A DNA stretch of 64,000 bases from NCBI RefSeq assembly GCF_004798585.1, contig NZ_PPXQ01000002.1, positions 62,001 through 126,000 of the forward strand. The letters run 5' to 3'. Within the stretch, counting starts at the first letter, position 1, and every line of letters begins with the position of its first letter. Under the pieces are notes generated by a model. It saw only the letters and a program-made list of their open reading frames with translations. It did no database searches and was not told the origin of the DNA. This document shows, one piece after another, positions 31,117 through 39,623 of this stretch. A program made the position numbers and the translations under genes. The stretch comes from Massilia sp. Mn16-1_5 (lineage in GTDB: Bacteria; Pseudomonadota; Gammaproteobacteria; Burkholderiales; Burkholderiaceae_D).

Positions 31117-31471
31117 TGATGACCTCGAATAAATGGCGGAGTCGAATGAAAACCGTGAAAAACGGAGCGAATCATCTTAGCGCAAGGGAATGTCAAAACG
31201 TAATCTTTTTTGCGTATGTATGTTGACGCTACGCAAGGTAGCCAACCCGGCAATTTGTCGTCCAGTCCCGCAAATCTGCAGTCTGTCGCAATCCGGGGCG
31301 GGGCATGCCGGCCTCTGGGTATAGTGCTTCCATTGCCAATTTGTATAAAAATTGTCGGATGAGCGGATTTTTCGCTGGAACCCGGCAGGGCTTGCTGGTA
31401 GGGTGGCCGCCACGTATGTACGGACGTGCAGGGCTCGAACAAGAACATCGCATCGCACCACGGAGAAACAC
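31117..31471. other. Divergent intergenic region, M16 operon / DUF2807 gene
   Basis: About 355 bases without a gene. AT-rich patches at 31195-31215 and 31340-31360 (including TATAAAAATTG) may hold the two divergent promoters, but no -35/-10 pair with proper spacing stands out. A short TAGGGTGGCCGCCACG near 31397-31412 resembles a degraded REP unit. Confidence 0.3.
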
Positions 31472-32239
31472 ATGAACAAATTCTTGAAGCTCGGCCTCGC
31501 GGCCCTCGGACTGTTGGCGCTGATGCGCCTGGCAACGGCCGCGCCCGAGAGCACCAGCGAAACGCGCCCGCTCGATGCGCGCGTGGTGCGCGTCAAGATC
31601 GACGGGGTTGTCGACCTGCGGGTGCGCCAGGGCAGCCCGGCCTCGCTGGTCCTGTCCGGCGATCCGCGCTGGATCGCGCAGATGACGACCCTGCAAAGCG
31701 GCGACACGGTCGTCATCGGTACCGAGATGCACGAGATGCGCATGGGCCGCAAGAACGGCGTGCGCGCCGACCTGGTGCTGCCGAACCTGCGCGAAGTCAG
31801 CTCGGAAAGCGTCGGCATGACCGACATCAGCGGCTTCAAGGGCGAGGAACTGGAACTCTCGCTCGACGGCGCCGGTTCGATGAACGTGAACGCGGACTTC
31901 CGCGTGATTTCGGCCAGCCTGGGCGGCGTCGGCAGCATGAAGCTGGCCGGCCTGAACGCCGAACGCATCACCCTCGACCTGCAGGGCGCCGGCTACGTGA
32001 CCCTGGCCGGGCGCAGCAAATCCTTGAAGGCCGAGCTGGGCGGACTGGGCGGCCTGGACGCGCAGCAGTTCGCCGCCGACAGCGTCACGCTCGAACTGTC
32101 GGGGCTGGGCAACGCAACGGTCACGGCGCACCAGAGCGCCAACCTGAACCTGTCGGGCATGGGTTCGGTCACAGTCTACGGCAAGCCGCTGAACCGCCGG
32201 GTGAGCGTCGATGGACTGGGCAAGGTCAGCTGGAAATAG
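31472..32239 (+). CDS. Exported DUF2807 (GIN-domain) protein
   Basis: A 255-residue protein with an N-terminal signal (MNKFLKLGLAALGLLALMRLATAAP). The body is a beta-helix-type DUF2807/GIN domain, recognised by DARVVRVKIDGVVDLRVRQG followed by a ladder of short repeats: LSLDGAGSMNVNA, ASLGGVGSMKLAG, LDLQGAGYVTLAG, AELGGLGGLDAQ, LELSGLGNATVTA and LNLSGMGSVTVYG. Each repeat is about 20 residues with a G-x-G turn. ATG 31472 has CGGAGA at 31461-31466. Function of the family is unknown; a cell-envelope, possibly adhesive or protein-binding, role is inferred. Confidence 0.8.
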   Translation: MNKFLKLGLAALGLLALMRLATAAPESTSETRPLDARVVRVKIDGVVDLRVRQGSPASLVLSGDPRWIAQMTTLQSGDTVVIGTEMHEMRMGRKNGVRADLVLPNLREVSSESVGMTDISGFKGEELELSLDGAGSMNVNADFRVISASLGGVGSMKLAGLNAERITLDLQGAGYVTLAGRSKSLKAELGGLGGLDAQQFAADSVTLELSGLGNATVTAHQSANLNLSGMGSVTVYGKPLNRRVSVDGLGKVSWK

Positions 32240-32297
32240 AACGTAGTACGGGCGAAATAAGAAAAAGTAGGCGCAAGACCGAACCACGCACGAGACA

Positions 32298-32906
32298 ATG
32301 AAAAAATTTACTGTAGCGATCCTGCTGGCACTAGGGCTGCATGGTGCAGCGCTGGCAGGATTTCCCGAAGGGGCGAACGCGTACAACGCGCGCAACTATG
32401 CGCTGGCGTTGAAAGAGATCACGCCCCTGGCGCGCGCCGGCAATCCCGAGGCCCAGCACCTGCTGGGCTTGATGTATTACATGGGCCGCGGCGTCACGCG
32501 CGACTACAAGCAGGCCTTCGCCTGGCACCTGAAGGCGGCCCAGCAGGGCAAGGCCGACGCCCAGTATGTCGTCGGCGCCATGTACTACACGGGTAACGCC
32601 GTGCCGCTCGACCAGAAGCTGGCCGTCAACTGGTTCCGCCGCGCGGCCGAGCAGGGCCACGCCGAAGCCCAGCACGCACTCGGCCTGATGTACCGCTACC
32701 ACGTGGCGGGCGTGCCCGGCGATCCGGTGATCGCCTACATGCTGTGGAACCTGGCGGCGGCGAGCGGCAACCACAATGCCGTCGGCCAGCGCGCGGCGAT
32801 CGCCAAGACCATGACGCAGGAGCAGATCGAGGAGGCGCAGGCCTTGTCGCGGACGTGGAAGGTGGGGACGCCGTTGCCGATGCAGTCGAAGACCGGTGGA
32901 GGGTAG
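32298..32906 (+). CDS. Exported Sel1-repeat (TPR-like) protein
   Basis: A 202-residue protein with a signal peptide (MKKFTVAILLALGLHGAALAG) and at least three Sel1-like repeats: PEAQHLLGLMYYMGRGVTRD, ADAQYVVGAMYYTGNAVPLD and AEAQHALGLMYRYHVAGVPG, each preceded by a helix with A-x-x-W or N-W. Such solenoids mediate protein-protein contacts in the periplasm. It follows the DUF2807 gene after about 58 bases and may share its transcript. No enzymatic motif is present; the binding partner is unknown. Confidence 0.85.
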   Translation: MKKFTVAILLALGLHGAALAGFPEGANAYNARNYALALKEITPLARAGNPEAQHLLGLMYYMGRGVTRDYKQAFAWHLKAAQQGKADAQYVVGAMYYTGNAVPLDQKLAVNWFRRAAEQGHAEAQHALGLMYRYHVAGVPGDPVIAYMLWNLAAASGNHNAVGQRAAIAKTMTQEQIEEAQALSRTWKVGTPLPMQSKTGGG

Positions 32907-33005
32907 CTTGTTGGACAGGGGAGCCACGGCCCCGTACCGTGCTCCACTTCTTCGCCACCTGACATACGATGAGTAACGCGAAAACTTGGGCGGCGCCCAT
33001 TGCGC

Positions 33006-35850
33006 ATGAACTACACATCCGAGTGGTCAGGCATTCCGCGCGAGCGCGCGGCGTCTGCTGACAGCCAGACAGCCAGAACCTTGTTCGAATACGACGCCAA
33101 GCCGGCATCAAGGCGCCTGGCGCTGGTCATCGTTGCGGTATCGCTGGGGATGTTTATTACGCTCATCCCGTTCGCGAGTACGCCGCTGGCCGCCGCGCCC
33201 TGGTTCATCCCCCTGCATCAGCCGGTTCTCGCGATCAACGACCTGATCACGACGACGCTGCTGCTCGGCTATTTCTACCTGACCCGCAGGAAGGCCATCC
33301 TGGTCCTGGCCTGCGGCTACCTGTACTCGGCCGTCATGGCAACGGTGCACTTGCTGTCCTTCCCGGGCGTCTTCACGCCCACCGGGCTGCTCGGCGCCGG
33401 CCCGCAAACGACCGGCTACCTGCACGTTTTCTGGCACCTCGGCTTTCCCGTTGCGGTCATCGCCTATTCCTTCCTCAAGCAGACGGGCCGGCCCGCGGAA
33501 AAGCCGGGACGGGCGACGGCCAAGGCGATGCTGGTGACGCTCGCCTGCGCCGCCGTGCTGGGCACGCTGGCGACGGCGGGAGGCGACTGGCTGCCGCAGA
33601 TGTTGACGGACAACCGTTACTCGTCCGCCTTCAACATCGGGCGCTACGGCCAATGGTTCGTTACCGGGCTGGCCCTGGTCATCCTGTTCACCCGCCGCTC
33701 GGCCTCGGCGCTGGACATGTGGCTGGGGGTGGTGCTGTCCGCATGGTTCTTCGAAATCGGGCTCGTCAGCGTGTTCAATGCCGGCCGCTGGGATGTCGGC
33801 TTCTATGCCGGCAGGGCATACGGCCTGGTCGCCTCGATCTTCGTCCTGATCATGCTGCTGGTCGAGCACGGGCGCATGCACCGCGACCTGGCCGAAGCCC
33901 AGGCCACCGCACGCACCGCCGCCAGGCTGCAGGAAATGCAGCAAGTGCTGCGCCTGGCATTGAAAGCGGGAAGGATGGGCGTGTTCAGCTGGGACCTCGT
34001 CAACGATCGCGCATGGTGGAGCCCGGAGGTGGAGCAGGACATCCTCGGGCTGCGGGCCGGAGAACTGGCTGCGCAGCCGGACGCGCTGACGGATTACGTG
34101 TTCGCCGAGGATCGCGACCGCCTGCGCGCAGATCCACGAATGCATCGGCAACCGGCGCGAATGCGATGTCGAGTTCCGCCTGCGCGACGCGCAAGGTGAG
34201 CCGCGCTGGGCGTTCGCGCGCGGCGAAGCCGGTTACGACGAGCATGGCAAGGCAACGGTGGTATTCGGCGTCCTGGCCGACATCACGGAGCGCAAGCGCG
34301 GCGAGGCGGCGGCAGCCGAGATGGAGAGGCATTTCCACACCCTGGCGGACGAATTGCCGGAGATTGCCTGGATGGCGCGGCCGGACGGCTGGATCTACTG
34401 GTTCAACCGGCGCTGGCACGAATACACCGGGCTGTCGCAGGCGGAGGCCGAAGGCTGGGGCTGGCGCAAGGTGAACGACCCGGACCTGGTGCCGACCATC
34501 GTCGCCAGGTGGCGCCATTCGGTCGCCACCGGCGAACCCTATGAAATGGTGGTGCCCTTGAAGGGGACGGACGGCCGCTGGCGGCAGTTCCTGAGCCGGG
34601 CTGTGGCGCTGCGCAACAACGACGGGCAGATCATCCACTGGTTCGGGGTGAATGCCGACATCACGGCGCAGACCGAGGCCGAAGAGACGCTCAAGCTGGC
34701 GGACCAGCGCAAGGACGAGTTCCTGGCGACGCTGGCCCATGAGCTGCGCAATCCGCTGGCGCCGATCCGCAACGCCGCCGAACTGCTGACGCGCATGCCC
34801 GGCCTGCCGCCCAGCGTCGAACGGGCGCTGGCCATCGTCGACCGCCAGTCGCGCCACCTCGCGCGCCTGGTCGACGACCTGCTGGAGGTGTCGCGGATCA
34901 CCCAGGGAAAGGTGTCCCTGCGCAAGAAGGACGTGTCGCTGGTCGACTGCCTGTCGGACGCATTGCACGCGGTGGAAGGCGCGCTCAAGGCTGCCGGACA
35001 CGAGGTACTGGTGCACCTGCCCGACGACCCGTTATACGCGAGCGCGGACGCCACCCGCATCGTCCAGTGCTTCCTCAACCTGCTGAACAACGCGATCAAG
35101 TTCACGCCGCACGGCGGCGTGATCGGCGTGTCGGCCGAGCGCCTGCCCGGCATGGCGAAGATCGCCATTTCCGATAGCGGCATCGGCATTCCGCCGGAAC
35201 ACTTGCAGGATATCTTCGGCCTGTTCTCGCAAGTCACCCCGGCGCTCGAGCGCAGCCAGGGCGGCCTCGGGATCGGCTTGTCGCTGGTGAAGGGGTTTGT
35301 CGAGCTGCACGGCGGCAGTGTCGAGGCGGCGAGCGCAGGCGCCGGCAGCGGCAGCACGTTTACCGTCACCCTGCCGCTGCTCGAGCGGCCCGCCCTGTCG
35401 CCGGCGGACATGACGCATACCAGCCACAATGCGAGCCGCGAAGCGCGCCTGCATCCGCGCCGTGTCCTCGTCGTCGACGACAACCGCGATGCCGCCACCA
35501 GCATGGTGGCCCTGTTGCAAGCGGCCGGCCACCAGGTGCGCGAGGCCCACGACGGACAGGAGGGACTCAGGCTGGCCTTCGAGTTCGAGCCGGAGGTCGT
35601 CCTGCTCGACCTCGGCATGCCGGGCATATCGGGCTTCGACGTGGCGCGCGAACTGCGCGGACGGACCGCCCAGGCGGCGCCGCGCATCATCGCCGTCACC
35701 GGATGGGGCCAGGAAAGCGACCGCCGCCTGACGCGCGAGGCCGGCTTCGACTTCCACCTGACCAAGCCGGTCAATCACACGGAACTGGACGTGCTGCTGT
35801 CGATGGATGTGCCCAATGCCGAACCGGCGGCGCCGCCGGTCCGGCACTAG
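33006..35850 (+). pseudogene. MASE4-PAS-PAS-HisKA-HATPase-REC hybrid kinase, interrupted by a frameshift
   Basis: The gene starts at ATG 33006 with a MASE4 membrane sensor (about residues 35-290, seven or so hydrophobic segments, with GYLYSAVMATVHLLSFPG and GLLGAGPQTTGYLH). It runs into a PAS domain that breaks near 34125: that frame ends at TGA 34197-34199, while the PAS continues in the +1 frame as IHECIGNRRECDVEFRLRDA through ADITERKR. Removing one G from the GCGCGC run would restore ...RLRQIHECIG. It is either a real single-base insertion or an assembly/sequencing error. The kinase half reads on to 35850 and is described separately. No strong ribosome-binding site is visible at 33006. Confidence 0.75.
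34258..35850 (+). CDS. Hybrid histidine kinase, downstream part after the frameshift
   Basis: A 530-codon open frame, from GTG 34258, holding the intact catalytic half of the MASE4 kinase: end of PAS1 (ADITERKR), PAS2 (about 25-140), HisKA AHELRNPLAPIRN (His161), HATPase_c (N box FLNLLNNAIKF, G1 DSGIGIPP, G2 GLGIGLSL) and REC (VVDDN; phosphoacceptor Asp451; LTKP Lys). It closely resembles the hybrid kinase at 22.8-24.7 kb in the kinase and receiver parts. If the frameshift is real, this fragment has no good start signal and would lack its membrane sensor; if it is an error, it is the C-terminal two-thirds of one protein. Confidence 0.8.
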   Translation: MVFGVLADITERKRGEAAAAEMERHFHTLADELPEIAWMARPDGWIYWFNRRWHEYTGLSQAEAEGWGWRKVNDPDLVPTIVARWRHSVATGEPYEMVVPLKGTDGRWRQFLSRAVALRNNDGQIIHWFGVNADITAQTEAEETLKLADQRKDEFLATLAHELRNPLAPIRNAAELLTRMPGLPPSVERALAIVDRQSRHLARLVDDLLEVSRITQGKVSLRKKDVSLVDCLSDALHAVEGALKAAGHEVLVHLPDDPLYASADATRIVQCFLNLLNNAIKFTPHGGVIGVSAERLPGMAKIAISDSGIGIPPEHLQDIFGLFSQVTPALERSQGGLGIGLSLVKGFVELHGGSVEAASAGAGSGSTFTVTLPLLERPALSPADMTHTSHNASREARLHPRRVLVVDDNRDAATSMVALLQAAGHQVREAHDGQEGLRLAFEFEPEVVLLDLGMPGISGFDVARELRGRTAQAAPRIIAVTGWGQESDRRLTREAGFDFHLTKPVNHTELDVLLSMDVPNAEPAAPPVRH

Positions 35851-35857
35851 GCCATGA

Positions 35858-36619
<762 letters not shown>

Positions 36620-36909
36620 TCTGATTCCTCTATTAGCCAAACCAAATTGAGCGGCGCAAGTAGCCGCAGCGGCAATGACGATGTGCGCAAACTAGCCTGA
36701 TCGCGGATACGCCGGAGTTTGATTACGACGATAGCACGGCCGTGCAAATACGGATTTTCTGTTTCTCCACGCAACTTCACGCGTTGTGGATCATGCTGTT
36801 CGCAGGCGTTGCAGGCGGCTAATTGAGCTTTCTCAAACGACAACAATTCAGGTAAACTGGTTTCCAATTAGGCGCGTGCGTGGCGGCTATTCACAATTCA
36901 AGGAAATTC

Positions 36910-37827
36910 GTGCGTATCAGTTTCTTGTGCGGTTTAGCTTTTCTATTAATCGGCTTGCTTCCGGCACAGGCCGGGACCTGGCAACCATCGCCAGGGCAGG
37001 TACAGGTCTCGATCTGGCCCGGGGCTGTACCTGATGCACTATCCGCGCAAAAGACAGAGTCTGTCGTCGCTGCGACGGGACATGGTGGCTGGATGCAGAT
37101 TAATGACGTCAGCCGCCCCACGATGACCGTGTATCCGGCGAAGAACATGAACACCGGAGCCGCCGTAGTTGTATTTCCTGGAGGAGGATTCAGGGTTCTC
37201 GCCATCGACCTGGAAGGAACGGAAATCTGCGATTGGCTGACATCGCGGGGGATTACCTGCGTGCTGCTCAAATACCGTGTCCCTGGAGGAAACGATTATT
37301 GGGACGATAAATGTAATTGCAGGATTACGCCAAAAATACCGCGTGCGCTGCAGGACGCGCAAAGGACTATCAAGCTGGTGCGCTCGAAGGCACAGGAACT
37401 GCATCTCGATCCAAAAAAAATCGGAGTCATTGGCTTCTCGGCAGGGGGGTATCTGGTCGCGCAGACCAGCAATATCGTTACACCCACGTACAAGCCGGTT
37501 GACGCGGCCGACGCCTTGAGCAGTCGCCCCGACTTTGCTATTGCGCTCTATCCGGGCCACCTTTGCCGCTCCGGCGTATTAGAAGCAAGCATTCATGTAA
37601 CGAAGGCGACTCCCCCTACATTCCTGTTACAAGCTTGGGATGATCCGGTGGATTCCATCTGCAACAGTATTCTCTATGCCGACGCGCTTCATCACGCGGG
37701 GGTGCCCACAGAGGTTCATTTCTTTGCAAAGGGAGGGCACGCTTTCGGTCTCAGGGACAAGGACCACCCAGTTGCAGCCTGGCCGACGCTAGTCGAAAGC
37801 TGGCTTAAGGAAATTGGAGTCCTGTAG
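36910..37827 (+). CDS. Exported alpha/beta-hydrolase esterase
   Basis: A 305-residue secreted hydrolase. I use GTG 36910, with AAGGA at 36900-36904, which gives a clean signal peptide MRISFLCGLAFLLIGLLPAQ; GTG 36880 in frame is an alternative. Catalytic triad candidates: Ser177 in GFSAGG, Asp245 in WDDPVD, His277 in GGHAFG; the oxyanion motif is FPGGGF (89-94). The type is the acetyl-xylan-esterase-like/BD-FAE group, often acting on acetylated polysaccharides. The DNA here and for the next 2.5 kb is visibly less GC-rich than its surroundings, hinting at acquired DNA. Confidence 0.8.
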   Translation: MRISFLCGLAFLLIGLLPAQAGTWQPSPGQVQVSIWPGAVPDALSAQKTESVVAATGHGGWMQINDVSRPTMTVYPAKNMNTGAAVVVFPGGGFRVLAIDLEGTEICDWLTSRGITCVLLKYRVPGGNDYWDDKCNCRITPKIPRALQDAQRTIKLVRSKAQELHLDPKKIGVIGFSAGGYLVAQTSNIVTPTYKPVDAADALSSRPDFAIALYPGHLCRSGVLEASIHVTKATPPTFLLQAWDDPVDSICNSILYADALHHAGVPTEVHFFAKGGHAFGLRDKDHPVAAWPTLVESWLKEIGVL

Positions 37828-37925
37828 ATCGGTGCGATTCGCACCGTCCTGCGGCCCGAAGCCGTTACCGACATTCGCGCTCATTGGTTTTTGACAAACG
37901 ACCTACAATACCGGAAACAGTTTAT

Positions 37926-38414
37926 TTGAACTCCTTACCTGTGACCGTCATAAGGTCCGACGACACGCCCTGGATGGAAACGGCTTTCGGAGAGCACGGC
38001 ATACGCCGCTTCCCGGCTGGACAGACCAACCCCCGAATTGTCGAGTACAACGACCACACCAACTTGCGCGGCTATGACGACAAGATTTCATGGTGTTCAT
38101 CTTTCGTGAATTGGTGCCTCGCCCAGTCCGGTATCGCAGGCACTGGTTCAGCATTGGCCCGTTCCTGGCTGGAATGGGGTGTACCCCTTGAAAGCCCCGT
38201 TCCCGGATGCATCGCCGTGCTGACACGGGACGATCCGAATAGCTGGAAAGGTCACGTGGGTTTCTTCCTGCGCGTGGAAGGGGACTGCGTTTTCCTGCTT
38301 GGAGGGAATCAGCTCGAAGAGGTTCGGGAACATTACTACCCCGTAGCCAGTGTGTTGAGCTACCGGTGGCCCGCTCATCGACTTGAAGCCGACAATAAGA
38401 CTGATAACAGCTAA
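37926..38414 (+). CDS. TIGR02594-type protein, NlpC/P60-CHAP-like peptidoglycan hydrolase fold
   Basis: About 162 residues. PWMETAFGEHGIRRFPAG, NPRIVEYND, ISWCSSFVNWC and GHVGFFLR match the TIGR02594 family, a cysteine amidase/endopeptidase-like fold. Cys57 is the likely nucleophile and His110 its partner. No signal peptide is visible. The start is uncertain because there is no ATG: TTG 37926 has GGAAACAG nearby, while TTG 37884 and GTG 37941 are in-frame alternatives. Family members are often found in phage-derived or effector contexts, but no phage gene is adjacent here. Confidence 0.7.
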   Translation: MNSLPVTVIRSDDTPWMETAFGEHGIRRFPAGQTNPRIVEYNDHTNLRGYDDKISWCSSFVNWCLAQSGIAGTGSALARSWLEWGVPLESPVPGCIAVLTRDDPNSWKGHVGFFLRVEGDCVFLLGGNQLEEVREHYYPVASVLSYRWPAHRLEADNKTDNS

Positions 38415-38621
38415 TGTCAGGTCCGGGTTGTCAGCCGACCCTGCAATAGGTCGCAATCGGCCAGCAGCGCCCGCTACATGACGATCGTACGACCATTGGT
38501 GGTGGCTTGATGATGTCGATGTGCTGCTCGGCAGATTGCAGGCGCTGCGACGCTGCCGACGGCCGTGAGCGCAGGTTCACCAGTACAATCTGATGCATTA
38601 GCTAAAAGCCAAGGTCTTGTG

Positions 38622-39164
38622 ATGCCAATATCGCTTCCAGAAGCAATTCAGACACGGAGCTTAACGTTAAGAAAGCCCGATGCGGCCGATGCGAAGCACA
38701 TTTTTAAAGCTTATACGCAGGACCTCGACGTTGCGCGATATCTGGTCTGGCGCCCGCATCAGTCGATCGGGGAAACCGAAGCGTTCATTTTGAACTGCAT
38801 GCAAGGCTGGGCCAGCGGCCAGCGCCGCCCGTTTATCCTCACCCGGCGCGAAAACAGTCGTATTCCCATCGGGATGCTGGAAGCGCGCATTCTCCCGAAT
38901 GCCATCGACCTCGGATATGTTTTGCAGCGATCATATTGGGGCGCCGGTCTCATGACCGAAGCAATCCTTGCTCTTAGTGACGCGGCCTTGAGTCTCCCGG
39001 AATGTTCTCGGGTGCAGGCAACGTGCGACACGGAAAATCATGCATCTGCGCGCGTGTTGGAGAAGGCCGGGTTCACGAGAGAAGGGCAGCTTGAACGGCA
39101 TAGTGTATTACCCAACCTTGGACCCGAACCGCGCGCATCGTTCATGTATGCGCGTTCCAGATAG
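38622..39164 (+). CDS. GNAT-family N-acetyltransferase (RimJ/RimL type)
   Basis: A 180-residue acetyltransferase. TRSLTLRKPDAADAKHIFKA opens the fold; the acetyl-CoA region is DLGYVLQRSYWGAGLMTEA, and the C-terminal part ATCDTENHASARVLEKAGF with TREG is standard for the family. ATG 38622 is used, with AAGG at 38611; GTG 38565 is an alternative that adds 19 non-conserved residues. The substrate is unknown: ribosomal-protein N-termini, antibiotics and small amines are all possible. Base composition is similar to the two preceding genes. Confidence 0.85.
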   Translation: MPISLPEAIQTRSLTLRKPDAADAKHIFKAYTQDLDVARYLVWRPHQSIGETEAFILNCMQGWASGQRRPFILTRRENSRIPIGMLEARILPNAIDLGYVLQRSYWGAGLMTEAILALSDAALSLPECSRVQATCDTENHASARVLEKAGFTREGQLERHSVLPNLGPEPRASFMYARSR

Positions 39165-39249
39165 CGCCAATCGGAAGCCGAGGGGCTGGTCTGTTATCTG
39201 ACACTGACCGTTTGTGACATTGACCGGTTCCGTTCAAGATTACCCAACC

Positions 39250-39462
39250 ATGACCAATCAAAATAAGACGGAACGGTGCCAAATTTGCGGGCGCGGCCTC
39301 GATAACCCAGCAGATTCGCTTTCGGAAAACTGTGGCGGCGATTGCTGGGGATGTATTGGCGAGATTGAGGCCGATATGGGCGATTCCTGGGCGTTGGCCA
39401 AAGTTCGAAAAGAGTTCGATGCTGGTCTTCGTCCAGGCTGGATTGATCCCACTGAACCGTAA
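39250..39462 (+). CDS. Small Cys-rich protein, probable zinc-binding
   Basis: A 70-residue protein from ATG 39250. Pairs CQIC (13-16) and CGGDCWGC, with the run SENCGGDCWGCIGEIEADMG, form a zinc-ribbon-like knuckle pattern; the C-terminus is VRKEFDAGLRPGW. I recall similar short orphan proteins in other proteobacteria but no assigned function. No ribosome-binding site stands out. It follows the GNAT gene by about 85 bases and ends about 160 bases before the large M16 gene. Confidence 0.6.
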   Translation: MTNQNKTERCQICGRGLDNPADSLSENCGGDCWGCIGEIEADMGDSWALAKVRKEFDAGLRPGWIDPTEP

Positions 39463-39623
39463 AACCAATACCTGCTGTGCCACCGCTCCATCGGCTATTC
39501 GGCCGTTTTTTTCGGTCACTCAGCTTCGACGTTGTAGCAATCAAGAAATTGCAATAGTATCCAGAACCTCAGGCGCACCGATGGGTTCGCCAACCGTTCC
39601 CACTACTGCAAGGACCTGATTGC

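Noticed and set aside
31397..31412. TAGGGTGGCCGCCACG upstream of the DUF2807 gene, resembling a REP unit
   Set aside because: The palindrome is short, it lacks an inverted partner, and it departs from the shared head; it may be chance or a decayed copy.
37830..37846. Hairpin CGGTGCG-ATT-CGCACCG just after the esterase stop
   Set aside because: Short, without a T-run; not enough to call a terminator.
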